Source: Leucogyrophana mollusca
Lineage: Eukaryota; Basidiomycota; Agaricomycetes; Boletales
Assembly (NCBI GenBank): GCA_021014945.1
Contig: MU266439.1
Coordinates: forward strand, 1 to 64,000
Reading direction: 5' to 3'
Length of the DNA stretch: 64,000 nt
Positions 11,901 to 22,335 of the stretch are shown one piece after another (the first letter of the stretch is position 1; each line of letters opens with the position of its first letter). A model generated the notes under the pieces. The model was not told where the DNA came from, searched no databases, and saw only the letters and a program-made list of their open reading frames with translations. The translations under genes were made by a program, and so were the position numbers.

Positions 11901-13147
11901 CCTGAAGACGGCGGGCGGTAAGAGACGAGATTGTCGAGTGGGTTAGTTGTAGGAGCCTGGATGGCACGCGGTGAGAGTGGCTGGGGGGGAGGTATGTTGT
12001 AGGTAAAGCGTGATTTTGTACCGCGCATGCGATGCACTTGTGCTAGCAGTTCAAATGCCGATGGTCGTTGCGTCCCGTGCTCGCGCAGCATCGAAGCTGC
12101 ATTATGATGAGCATTCCGAATTCAACCAAACGGGATATACTCACCAATCAGAGCATTCAACTGAGAAGAGTAAACGGGGTACGGTGGTATGCGATACTGC
12201 ACGTTCAAAATGGCCAGTGGCCCGTGCTCCTCGAACGGCGTTGTGTAATAGCACAGTTTGTATAGCAACACACCAAGCGCCCAAACGTCCGATTTCTCAT
12301 CCACTGGCCGCCGGAGGTACGAATCGACCATTTCTGGGGCTCTGTACTGCAAGGTTGTGTGTCGATTCAAATCCGCCTCAAGGGCTCTGATTTCTTGGGT
12401 CGTGGACGGCGGTCGAGGCGCGACTGGGGTTGCAGATCCGAAGTCACATAGCTTAAAAGAAGTATTGGACGACTGGAGAATGTTCTCGACCTTGAGATCG
12501 CGGTGTAGAAGAGCGGGCCGGAGATTATGCATCGCGGCTACACCTTCGCAGACGTCGACAAAGATCTGGAGTATCTCTGCTTCTGTGAGGCGCTCGCGGA
12601 GACGTCTATTCATCATGTCAATGATTCCTCCCCCTGTATGCTAATCAGCTGGAGTGTTGAACATGGTCGGCGAGGTGATCCCACCTGGACAGAATTCCAT
12701 GAGGATGAAGACTTCATACATTCCATTCGCCATTCTATGCCAAGCAGCATCGATGAGGTATACGATGTTTGGATGACCTTTCAATATTCTCTGATGATGA
12801 GATGTGAGGCTGCAGGCCATGTGAGAACCGCTAGGAGAAACTTACCATGATGTCGACTTCTTTCCTGACTTCAGTAAGCATGGCCTCGTTGGCGACGGCG
12901 ATTCTCTTGAGAACATGGTGCGTCGTGTTGTATACGGGCGTAGGTGTTCGCACAAGATACACATGGGAGAAGCCACCTTCGCAGGGGTGTTAGCTGCAAC
13001 TTGGTAGTGAAGAATAGACACGAAACACACACCTTGACTGAGATACCGTTCGACCTGGACAGTATATTTGTTCACGGATATCGTTTGTCCTGGAACTAAA
13101 GTACCTTTGGGTGTGTTAGCATAGGCCTGGTAAGCCTGCTGCTGCAT
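8966..13147 (-). CDS. ARK1: Ark1/Prk1 (AAK1/NAK) family serine/threonine kinase
   Basis: Five exons fit in phase: 13147-13033, 12976-12846, 12790-12685, 12633-12145 and 12096-8966 (1323 residues). In yeasts these kinases phosphorylate actin-patch and endocytic proteins, ending actin assembly at endocytic sites. The catalytic domain is N-terminal (about residues 25-300): Gly-rich loop [10 protein letters not shown], Lys in [25 protein letters not shown] and [10 protein letters not shown]. This is followed by [12 protein letters not shown] and the late-lobe block [16 protein letters not shown]. The remaining thousand or so residues are Pro/Ser-rich and mostly disordered, with short conserved-looking islands [12 protein letters not shown] and, near the end, [14 protein letters not shown]. 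The start ATG opens [20 protein letters not shown]. The gene is divergent from the dehydrogenase at 13419 and shares its promoter region. Confidence 0.93.
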
Positions 13148-13214
13148 GGTAGCACAAGCTGTAGCGTGGTCCACAACGGGCAACAGTGAAACTGAAGGAT
13201 GCGTTACATCCGAG

Positions 13215-13286
13215 CACGTGGCAAAATAGTCACGTGCACATAATCGCATGGGTCGGCGAGCACGTGATCCAATTAGTGACCACGTG
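13215..13286. promoter_or_regulatory. Cluster of four CACGTG E-boxes in a bidirectional promoter
   Basis: Four exact CACGTG palindromes start at 13215, 13231, 13261 and 13281, in the 271-bp spacer between the Ark1-type kinase (-) and the dehydrogenase (+). CACGTG is the core site of fungal bHLH factors such as Cbf1-like proteins. Which factor binds is inference. Confidence 0.6.
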
Positions 13287-13367
13287 ACGACGACGGATAA
13301 CCGCGCTGGCAGTTCTCTAACGCGGCTCCCCATCCCATTGACGGTTCTGGTGAGCTCACGGTTCCGT

Positions 13368-13375
13368 TATATATA
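13368..13375 (+). promoter_or_regulatory. TATA-like element upstream of the dehydrogenase
   Basis: TATATATA lies about 44 bp before the ATG at 13419, downstream of the E-box cluster. Its position fits a core promoter for the plus-strand gene. Confidence 0.45.
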
Positions 13376-13418
13376 GGTGTGTTAGATACTGATAAATAGA
13401 AACAGCAACCACAACAAT

Positions 13419-14934
13419 ATGGCAGACAAGTTTCTCCAACCCGTCATGCAATCAGACGCCGTTCCCTTCTCTCGCCCCTCGACCCCTACTGCCCATCCTC
13501 TCCAAATCGGATGGTATGGACTGGGTGCAATGGGCTATTTTATGGCCCGAAATATGGCCTCGAGTCGTAAATCTCACCCAGCAGCTTCGCCTCCGGTCCT
13601 TGTCTACAACAGAACAGTAGCCAAGTCTGATAAACTCGTCAAAGAAGTAGGCGCCTCCGCCGCAAAGGTGGCCCAATCTCCCGCGCAGCTGGCGACAGAG
13701 TGCGATGTCATCTTCACCAACCTCGCAAATGATGCCGCCGTAACAAGTGTGTACAACGAATTCGCCAAGGCTCTCGCTGTGCGGTGCATCCATTATCTTG
13801 CTCGAGATGAGATACTGATCCTGCTTTCATCAACAAAGCAATCTCCTCCGACGAAAGCGAAAATATTTGTTGATACGAGCACAGTAAGCACTATGAGGTT
13901 GATCTAGCCTGATACTCACACATTACTCCCAGGTTTACCCGTCATTGGCCGGTAGGGATATTTCTTCGCTCACCCCATCGAATCGCGGGTCACGATCATA
14001 TAACAGGCGAGGTGGACAAAGTTATCTCTGGATTCCCCCATTGTCATTTCGTCACCTCTCCCGTATTCGGCCCTCCACCTGCCGCCGATGCAGCTAAACT
14101 CGTCATCGCCCTGAGCGGCGACTATCGTTCTAAGAAAGAGGCTGCTTACCTGCTCGTCCCTGCTGTTGGCCGCAAAGTCATGGATCTTGGAGGAAACATA
14201 GAGAAAGGTATGCCTTAGCACCTGCCTCGTCCTTGACGACGTCGAGCGTTCCTGTGGCAGCACCTACACTAAAGTTGATCGGAAACTCACTCATCATGGG
14301 TGCCAACGAGCTGTTGTCCGAGACGTTCACTTTAGGCGACAAATCTGGTATCGGCGCGCAAACTGTTCAGAATCTCGTTAAAGGTTAAGTTATCTGGCTT
14401 CATTGTCTTCGCAGCCTTGCTCACCTCGGTGTTGTACAGAAATCATGCCAGCTCCAGGGTGCGTTGTCAATTGTGCACAGAAACGTTTCCTGTTCTCAAA
14501 ATCTTCCACAGCATGATCGCCTATGGTGAGAAGATGGTCAATGACCGGTTCGACGGCTCTGTCGGATTCGCTATCGATGGAGGAATCAAAGACGCCAAGT
14601 AACTTAGACCTCTCGGCTTTGTTTGGACGCCGTCTGACTCCTTTTCATCCCAGCCATATCAGACGCTTGACTGCCGAGCTCAACTCACCAATGCCAGCCG
14701 TCGACATCGCTCACCAGCGCATGATTACTGCGCGCGCGATCCACGAGTCCCACAAGGCAGCAGGAACCAACAAGTGGGATATCATCGACTGGAGTGCGCT
14801 GATCGCTGGCAGCAGAGTAGCGGCAGGGCTGGATCCATTTGATAGCAGCAAGGTGAGTGTGGGTGTGACAACGCAGTTACCCGCCGGGTAACGAATCTTT
14901 ATTCAAGGGCACGAGAGTCGTCCGAGATGAATGA
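13419..14934 (+). CDS. 3-Hydroxyisobutyrate dehydrogenase-like beta-hydroxyacid dehydrogenase
   Basis: Nine exons fit in phase: 13419-13778, 13839-13883, 13933-13951, 14007-14207, 14261-14383, 14440-14458, 14512-14598, 14654-14852 and 14908-14934 (359 residues). The N-terminal Rossmann motif is IGWYGLGAMGYFMARNM, followed by VLVYNRT and CDVIFTNLAND. The substrate block is TSPVFGPPPAAD. The catalytic Lys and Asn are in LKLIGNSLIMGANE. The C-terminal helical domain includes GFAIDGGIKDANHIRRL. Family members oxidise 3-hydroxyisobutyrate (valine breakdown) or related 3-hydroxyacids with NAD(P). I see no strong mitochondrial targeting peptide, so a cytosolic enzyme with another hydroxyacid substrate is possible. 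Two 19-nt exons make gene prediction hard here, but phases agree throughout. Confidence 0.87.
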
Positions 14935-15951
14935 GCGAAGCATAGAGATCTCGAAATGAAGGATGTTGAACGTAAATGTGTATTTTTCTAGACCATACTC
15001 TGCAGCGCTGTCTAAGTTTGAGAGATACATTGGTGCTACCAATATAAATTCGGAGAAAAGGTATGGCACCAGTCAGGTGATTACACTAGGGTTAGGGTTA
15101 GAGCCTATAAAAGGCAAAAAAGAAGGCCTGCCCAGCCAGAGTGGCCGTGGCAGGACAGGAAAATATTGAGACGGTGCATGAGCCGGAGCCCATACAAACC
15201 GCGATTACCCTCTGTATGGACAGGGTCGCCGTGCTATGGAAGGTCCCCGCGGCCCACAAACCCAGGTACATGAAGGAGCTTGTGCCATCAAGGTAAGTAT
15301 GAGGTGTTCAGGTGGTTGGGCCCTTGCTTATATACCCTCGCCGCACGCGCACGGACCATCTGCTTATCCCACACCTCGTTTATCCCAATTAGGAGACGGT
15401 CGTTAATTGTCTCAGAAATGCTTCCGTTGGGCCTCTCTAACACATAGCATTATGTGAGTCTTACGCTGTCCCGAGTATCTCTAACGTCGCATAGGACTGC
15501 CACCAGGCCATCGCGAAGCCGTGAGTTGTTCGGCTGGGCCGAGCTAATTTGACTGTCGTCTTCCACTGTGCTTTCTGATGAGCGCCATTATCCAGGGTAA
15601 TCGGTCGCACCGCACATAACATTCTAGAATTTCTCTGTGAGTTTTCGCTCACCAGGTCTGTGAACTTTGCCTTTGGTGTCACTGACATATCCTGAGAAGT
15701 CCCGATCTCCGTGCCTGTCGTGCAGCGCGACACTTTCTCCTGGACGTCGAGCTTTTCCTTCAGCTCGTTGGTATGTTGTCGACCTACAGAAAATGACTCC
15801 TAGGTATATCCCGCCTTGTCCTTCCATCGGTACGCATATTTATATATCATGGTCTCCCAGCTTTCTTTCCGGCTTCCTTTGTTTTCGTAAACGTGAGTCT
15901 TTTTCGCTTTACTCAGGCTGTCGAATTGACTGGCAGTTACTTCAAACGCAG
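14935..15951. other. Intergenic with possible 5' exons of the next gene
   Basis: Downstream of the dehydrogenase there is a short telomere-like run at 15087-15102, and otherwise no supported gene. The F-box-like gene that follows has no ATG at its visible beginning, so one or more of its 5' exons probably lie between about 15400 and 15950. I could not find a phase-consistent exon. Confidence 0.4.
15087..15102 (+). repeat. Short interstitial telomere-like repeat
   Basis: TAGGGTTAGGGTTAGA contains about two and a half copies of TTAGGG, the telomere unit of many fungi. It is isolated in an intergenic region. Confidence 0.6.
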
Positions 15952-16946
15952 CTCGTCACGAGCTTCTTGACAAGTACTACGTCAAGTTCGCCTTGCCATA
16001 TGAACTCATAGAAACTATAATCAGAGAAGCCTGGACTACCACTGACACCCAGGACAGATGGCAGTTTTTCCGTGCCATATCCACCCTGTCGCGCCTTTGG
16101 CACAGCGTTCTCATTGACGTGGTCCTGCGCCATGTCTTTTTCGAGTCCACCATGGACTTCGTTGCGTACCGAGCTCTCATAAAACGGCATCTCAATCACA
16201 ACGGATCTCAAACTGGCGATTCGTATCACCAGTCCTTCTCCAAGCACACGCTTGTCTCGATTGCCGTGGATTCTTTGAACAAGCACTTCGAAGTATCACA
16301 AGCCGCTGAGCTTATCCCAAACGCACGTTTCATATCGCTCTCCATCCTCGTTGACAGGCGGTACCTATTCAATAACATCGTCCCATACCTCCTTACTGAC
16401 CGACCCTCACTCACTCACCTCCGGCTCTGTTGGCCTCCACTCGGACGCTCCTTCTCATGCGCCATGACAAATGTGGTTATCAGCTCTGTCACGCACCTGC
16501 ACATTCCTAGACACCCATACGCCTCTCTCAATGCCGTACTCGCACTCTTCCCTTGTGTCACACACCTTCGTCTGGGCACCCCGTGCTTTCTCAAGGACCT
16601 AGTGCCCTACATGACTGCCGTGAAGATGCTGGTACTTGATGCTCCGCCAAACTATAGCATACACTCGCCAAACCATAGCATCGCAGGCCCGTGCTTCCCG
16701 AGCTCGGTTCCGCTCTGGAACGTCTCTGCAGCCCTGGAAAACGGTCTTTTGCAGGCTGAGAACGATACACCTAACAAGCTTGTTATAAACGCTGGAGTGG
16801 AAGATTCTGATGAGTGCACGATTCTTGAGCTCGCATTGAGTTGTCGTAAACGCGGCATCGCATTTGAATGCAGGAGGTTATATCCCGCATATTCACCGAG
16901 GCCGGCATTGGAGAAAGAACGATGGAATTATGGAGCTTGGATTTGA
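15952..16946 (+). CDS. F-box-like protein, 5' end unresolved
   Basis: The open frame runs from an acceptor near 15951 to the stop at 16946. It begins SNAARHELLDKYYVKFALPY and continues ELIETIIREAW and FRAISTLSRLWHSVLIDVVL. This is the proline-leucine, helix-Trp pattern of the F-box-like proteins common in mushroom-forming fungi. The remainder has weak leucine-rich periodicity (SLTHLRLCW, SSVTHLHIP, CVTHLRLG), as in F-box/LRR-like proteins that recruit substrates to SCF ubiquitin ligases. There is no ATG before STMDF at about 16150, so an upstream exon must supply the start. The gene converges with SYO1, whose stop lies 53 bp away. Confidence 0.6.
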
Positions 16947-16999
16947 TATCACCTCCTTCGCATCGGAGATAAAAGCGCACAAATCTACTGCGCGGAAGC

Positions 17000-19600
17000 T
17001 CACAATTGGAGCTCCCTTCTGTACCTCACAAACGCCACCAGATTGTCTCTCACTTCCTCGCCCCTCATCCTCAGATCTCGTTCCTTTCGCCTGTCAATCG
17101 CACGGACAGCCTTCTTTACCCCGTCCACACTATCTGCAAGGCGATCTTCGAATTTACCCTGACGGAAATTCACGTCATATGGCGCGCTTTCGTCAGAATA
17201 TATATCAATCAGAGCAGACACTGCTTGGATGAGCGGCTCGGTGCCAATCGGCGATTGTGAGCTGGAAGTGGGAAGAAGGGATAGGAGATAGGATGCGATG
17301 GTCTGGTAACTTCTGTCAAGGACGAACGAAGCACAGATAACATTGGTGCTTACCCGATTAGCATCAATGGAAGGCCCATGGTGAGCCAAACATTCAAGGG
17401 TCCCAATACACTTGACACGGATTGTCGAGTCCGTGCTTCCCTCGCAAAATTGTATTATTACTTTGACTTGCTCCTCGGTGGGCGGCTATATTTCACGTAG
17501 TGCGGTGATTAGTACTATTGATCTCCTTAATCAAATCAACAATGTTGTACTCACGAAGCTGCCTTTCCAAATATTCCCTATGCCCCATAGAACCCCTACT
17601 GCTACCTCCCACATGTCCTGTTTCCTCTCTTGACCACGTTCTATTTGGATGCCGACCTTGCCAAGTGCGCTCCATACTTCTTGCCATACATTCCGCCCAC
17701 TCTCCAGATCCGCTGCAAGCTCAGGGTTCGGCGATGCACCAAGGGAAAGAAATATGTTGTTAAGACATTGGAGAGCGCTAATGTGAATAGCGCTCAACGC
17801 AGACGTTGTCGGTGGGTGAATAGATGCACCAGATGGAGGGGGGAAGGATAGCGCCGTCGGTTGTATCAGAGCTAAGAGAGGCTGGACCAGCGCTGGCAGA
17901 AGGCTCGTTGGCCTTGTATCAGTGTTTCCATTTGGAGTGCTACTATCCAGTGCCATGGCATCTTCGGGGGAGTCCCCGATTTCAACATCCTCGTCTGTGC
18001 ATTTGCCGGGTCAACTTCTCGCACTTGCACCGAAAGAGCAGCTCACATTCGGCCTCGTCGATGACATCCTCTTCTTCGCCTGCTGGCTCACTCACGGGAT
18101 CCGGCAACATGGCGCATGCACCAGTCAGGATCTCCAAAGCAAGCTGCACGGTCCTAAGTCTGCTTTCAAGCCTCTCCAGCTCGACCTCGGTTGTAGTTTT
18201 GTGGTCGGTTTTAGGTGTGTTTTTTAGAGAAAGTTTTTCTAGTTGCGGTGGCTCAGAATTCTTGAAGATGTGTTGTGAGTGATACAATGGACGACGCCGC
18301 TAACTAAACTTACTTGGTTTCCGACAAGCTCCTGCACGGCATTACTAACATCGACCAGCGATAGCGAGGAGATGACAGGTTGCAGGAGAGGTAGCGTAAC
18401 ATCCTTGGTGATGTCAATGGCGGAGGTCGCACTTGGCGGGGGCAACGGTGATACATTACCCAAGATCCCTATGGTGCTTTCGTGTCAGTCGTTGCTTGTT
18501 TGACACAGTACTATTTCCCCTACCGCAAGTCAAGACCTTGCACATACTGCTCCGCTCATCCAACGTCGCTTTGCTCTTGCCTTCGGCAACATTTGCCTCG
18601 GCGCGGACCACATCTAAGAGACAAGAAGTATAGGCTGCATTTGATCGTACGTCATCTATTGCGGGCTGGTTGTCGTCTGTCAGGACGTAAAGGCATTGAG
18701 CTGCACAACCATGGAAAATCAGGTTGGCTTTTGGCGGAAAGAATGATCGCGTCGATTACCTGCAGCAGTCACGGTTGACACAGGGAGTTTCTCGCGAGAT
18801 GCAAGGAATGACATTAGAAAGGGAACCAAGTTGATCTGGTTAATGGCGTTGAGAGCCTTGTTTGAGGTCTCCCTGGTTGTCCTTAGGAAAGGATCGTGAT
18901 ACTCTTGCAGGGGATGAGCACTCACGAAAGGCACCACAAGACGGTAATGGCGTTATCGGCAAATTCGTAAACTACTTTTTGAGCGTTTTCAGGGGCTGTC
19001 TTCGGAGACTCCAAAAATTGCGACAGGGCTGCGGATATCTACCGCTGAAGTTGAGTTCAGAAACATCAGAGTCTAACGGCGGAAGTACCTTTGGGACAAA
19101 TGTTTTCAGCGGTGCAAGTATGTTCTTGTTGTACATCTCCGCACAGATATCATATCCGCCATCGATGCAGAGATTACTGTACGCGACGGGATTGGGAGGT
19201 GGCCGAGGACATGGGAGGGTGCTTCTTACCGCAACGCCCCAGCTGCCTCCACCCATACTTCCTCTTCGCTGTCCGATAGTCGGGTGATGAGAGATCCGAC
19301 AATGTTCTTCCCCTGAAGCAGTCTTCGCGTCGATGGATCATTTTGTATAAGATTGGACACTGCGACGCATGCCCATTTACGCTCAGCGCCATCGGGGCTC
19401 TCCATCTGGGGAACATGTTCTAGGTCAGATCCGCAAAGTAAAGACTGTGTAGCCTGTGCAACGACCTTTTGAACGATGGGAAGGATAGCTTCATTCTTGG
19501 AAGATGATGCAATAGATTCGAGACCTTTGGGGAGATGGGAGTCGGGCACTCGCATTGGATTGTGCCGACGCATGGCCCGTTTCTTTTGTGATTTGCCCAT
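17000..19600 (-). CDS. SYO1: SYO1/HEATR3 nuclear import adaptor for ribosomal proteins
   Basis: Ten exons fit in phase: 19600-19230, 19176-19089, 19038-18926, 18872-18760, 18700-18524, 18468-18314, 18260-18047, 17994-17555, 17485-17354 and 17302-17000 (701 residues). In fungi Syo1 binds Rpl5 and Rpl11 and links them to the transportin Kap104 for co-import into the nucleus ahead of 5S RNP assembly. The signature is the basic N-terminus MGKSQKKRAMRRHNPMRVPD, which resembles the PY-NLS region of the family. It is followed by ARM/HEAT-type helical repeats, for example RKWACVAVSNLIQ, EEEVWVEAAGALRNLCIDGG and ETSNKALNAINQINLVPFL. An acidic loop (EPAGEEEDVIDEAEYEDVEI) separates the ARM and HEAT halves, as known for Syo1. 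Two acceptors are less certain (18260, an AAG, and 18872). Confidence 0.9.
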
Positions 19601-19958
19601 CGCAACGTTCGTCGAGGGGCTATGGCTATTAGGTGGTCGATAGATGTAGGCTTTTGAGATTGCTGGATATCGAGATCGCTGTGATTTATTTAACAGTGGT
19701 GGATTACAGACTTCATGGAAACTTTTGAGATTTCGTTAGGTACTTGGCATTCGCCGCCGCGGAGTCCACATTCCTTTCCTACAGCTCTGTTGTCGTTTCA
19801 CTTCCATGAGTTGACATAAATATCCAGATCCAACGCCAAAAGCAATGATAACCCGAAATACAAAACGGTCCAGAACATGCGAAGAATTAATCTGCGATAC
19901 AATACTTGTACTCAAAGTTTCCGGTATGCGTGAACATAGAACCTGTCCAATCATTTGA
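19601..19958. other. Intergenic, promoter of SYO1
   Basis: A 358-bp spacer between the SYO1 start and the stop of the next minus-strand gene. No gene or distinct motif seen. Confidence 0.45.
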
Positions 19959-21920
19959 CTAGGGATGATATTGTGGTAGCGTGCCATCCCGCGCAACGGG
20001 GCCTTGGACAGGTGGCGGTGAGGTGAGGATAGAAGGAGAAAGGCGGCCAGAAGATGGTCGACGAGAAAGATGGCTAGATGACTCCTCGTCAAAGGCGATC
20101 GAGGACTCATCCTCGGTATAATGCCAACTTTCCGAGCTGGTATCCTCTTCCATAGGAGGGGCAGATGGTTCCAAAAAATATTCTTCTGATGGAGGCTCAC
20201 TAGGGTGGGCTTCGAAGGGAGGTGCGGATGGTTCACTCTCAGGTTCCAGGCCCACGAAGTCGTCATCGTAAGAATACGAAAGGCTGTCGAAGCGTCCAGA
20301 AGGGATATCTGCCTTGGAAGGAAGAGAAGGGAACGAGGGCGGCATGGAGTCTTGGGCGGGAGATAAAGGAGGTAGGTGGAGGCTCGCATGCAACGGGAGG
20401 CTATCACCGAAGTCGTCGGGTTCGTCATGCCACTCGGGTGCAGAAACCATCATCTGGGTGCTGCTACCAACACCATCAGCTGTGATAGCGGGCGGGGCAC
20501 TCGCCATGTCCTCCAAACGAGCGAGCTGTGCCTTGTCGTCTGTAGCAACGTGAGCGGCGAAAGATGGTGTATATGGTATGTGATCGTCTTCCGGTAGAGG
20601 CAGGTCGCAACGTTCGAATACGAGTGCCGATGAGGAGTGCGTGGAATCATGATCAGAAGTGCCAAGTGTTTGTTGACGCAAACGAGTGTCTGGGCGCTTA
20701 TCGATGGTTGATGGATTATACGCTGGGGGTGAAGAGCGAGGACTGATCGAAGTGCTCGACGGTACATGATCTTCGGAGACGGGAGTAAGGACTCCTTCCC
20801 TTTCTGGAAGAGGGGAGGCTGATTGTGGAGGGTTGGCACAATCAGGTGGCGATGCAAACGAGGGGCGCGGGGAAGACGGCGGTGATAATGCAGAAAACGA
20901 TGATACCTCCCGTAAATCCGACAAAGAGGGCGAACGAGATCTGCTTGTTTTTGACGCAGAAAAGACGTGTCGCCTGGATCTGCGTCGACGCGCTGAATGT
21001 CGAACGTTGGCTTTCCACCGGGCAGTTGCCTTGGACCATATCTTCAGCTTTCCGCGGGCTTCTTTCTCCCTTTCTCCATCCTCAGAGGCATCGTCAGGTC
21101 TAATCTTCTGTCTCACTTTCAACTCTATATCATGCTCCACTCGTACACGCTTCTTTTTCCTCCGCCAGAAGATACAGCCAACCATGAACGAACAAATGGA
21201 GACTGCGAGAACAATGGCGAGCGCCAAAATGATCGTCGACTCTGTCTTGGAGCTATTGGCAGACCCCGTCGGCCAACCAGCGGGAAGGACGGAGGTGTCT
21301 TCTAAGATACTCCCTTCAGTTGACGTGCTGGATGGATAAAAGGTACTAGACGAAGCTGACGCGGGAGGCGTAGGACCTGCTTGCTCATCGTTGATGCCAG
21401 TGCTGGGGGTACTCGAGCAGCACTACAACCATTGTCAGGTCAACAGACAGATTCTATAGCGAGGTGTACCCACGGATGAACCATATAATGTCCAAGCATC
21501 CGTCTTGCGCCAGCGGCTGTCGTTGCCCTGGACGTATTTGTCGGCAATCTGCCGACGTTTCTTGAGCTTCGGAGTGTAAGTTGGGGACGGGAGGGCAATT
21601 TGCTGATTCTCCACGTGAAGAGGTATGGTGACGGGCGTCTCGCTGGGGATTCCGGCGTTATCGCGAGCGATGAGTGGACATAAGAAAGTAGGTGGAGCGG
21701 TTTGGACGGGAAGCGGGCTTCCGTCTACTGCGGGAGAGGCAGCAACGATAGTTGCGAGGATCGATAGCAGGGACGACGAAGGACAGACGGAGAGTGCCGA
21801 CGAGCGTGCGTGCGAATGCCTGCGATGGGTCTTTGTTCTCGTCGTGCGCTGTTGTGGTCGCTGCGGAAAAGTAGAGCTCGTATATGATGATTCGGCCTGG
21901 CCATGTTCTGGCTTGGCCAT
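19959..21920 (-). CDS. Single-pass membrane protein of unknown function
   Basis: Two exons, 21920-21474 and 21422-19959, join in phase through a 51-nt intron (636 residues). The N-terminal 230 residues are Ser/Thr/Pro-rich with one early hydrophobic stretch (LLSILATIVAASPAVDGS) that may be a signal anchor. A clear membrane segment follows (IILALAIVLAVSICSFMVG), flanked on its inner side by FWRRKKKRVRV. The cytoplasmic tail of over 300 residues is basic near the membrane, then Ser/Pro-rich and acidic, with islands such as YTPSFAAHVATDDKAQL. The layout resembles fungal wall-stress-sensor-like or anchoring proteins, but no cysteine-rich WSC domain is visible. I do not assign a function. Confidence 0.7.
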
Positions 21921-22335
21921 TATACGACAAAAACAAGAAGCTTATGGCGCGCCAAGCAAGTCTTGCGGTCTCAGCGTGGCACCCGAAAATATATGACAAA
22001 ATCGTGGCGTAAAAGACTTGGCGGATATGTGACGGGAATTGCGCAAGGCCTACTTACTCCACCTGCGGAATATCGACGGAAGATATGACAGGAATTCTGG
22101 CGGAGAGCTCGAGACTGTCGAGGGCAAAGGAGGAAAGAGGGATTAAACGTGGGCGGAACCAACAGCGGCTTAAGTAATATTATTATATGGGAGGTTTACC
22201 CATGGATATCATTAGCACCGCACCCAAAAATATATTCTTTCCGTCCAAAAACATCATTAAGGGCGTGTAACATCTCCGAAATTAGTATGATCCAGTGCCA
22301 AAATAACGTAGGATTATCCCCAAATTTATACCGTG
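21921..22335. other. Intergenic, promoter of the single-pass membrane protein
   Basis: A 415-bp spacer between the ATG at 21920 and the SIN3 stop at 22336. No gene or notable motif seen. Confidence 0.45.

Noticed and set aside
20833..21339. Plus-strand frames of 168 and 92 codons across the membrane-protein gene
   Set aside because: They are the antisense of a well-supported minus-strand exon with a membrane segment.
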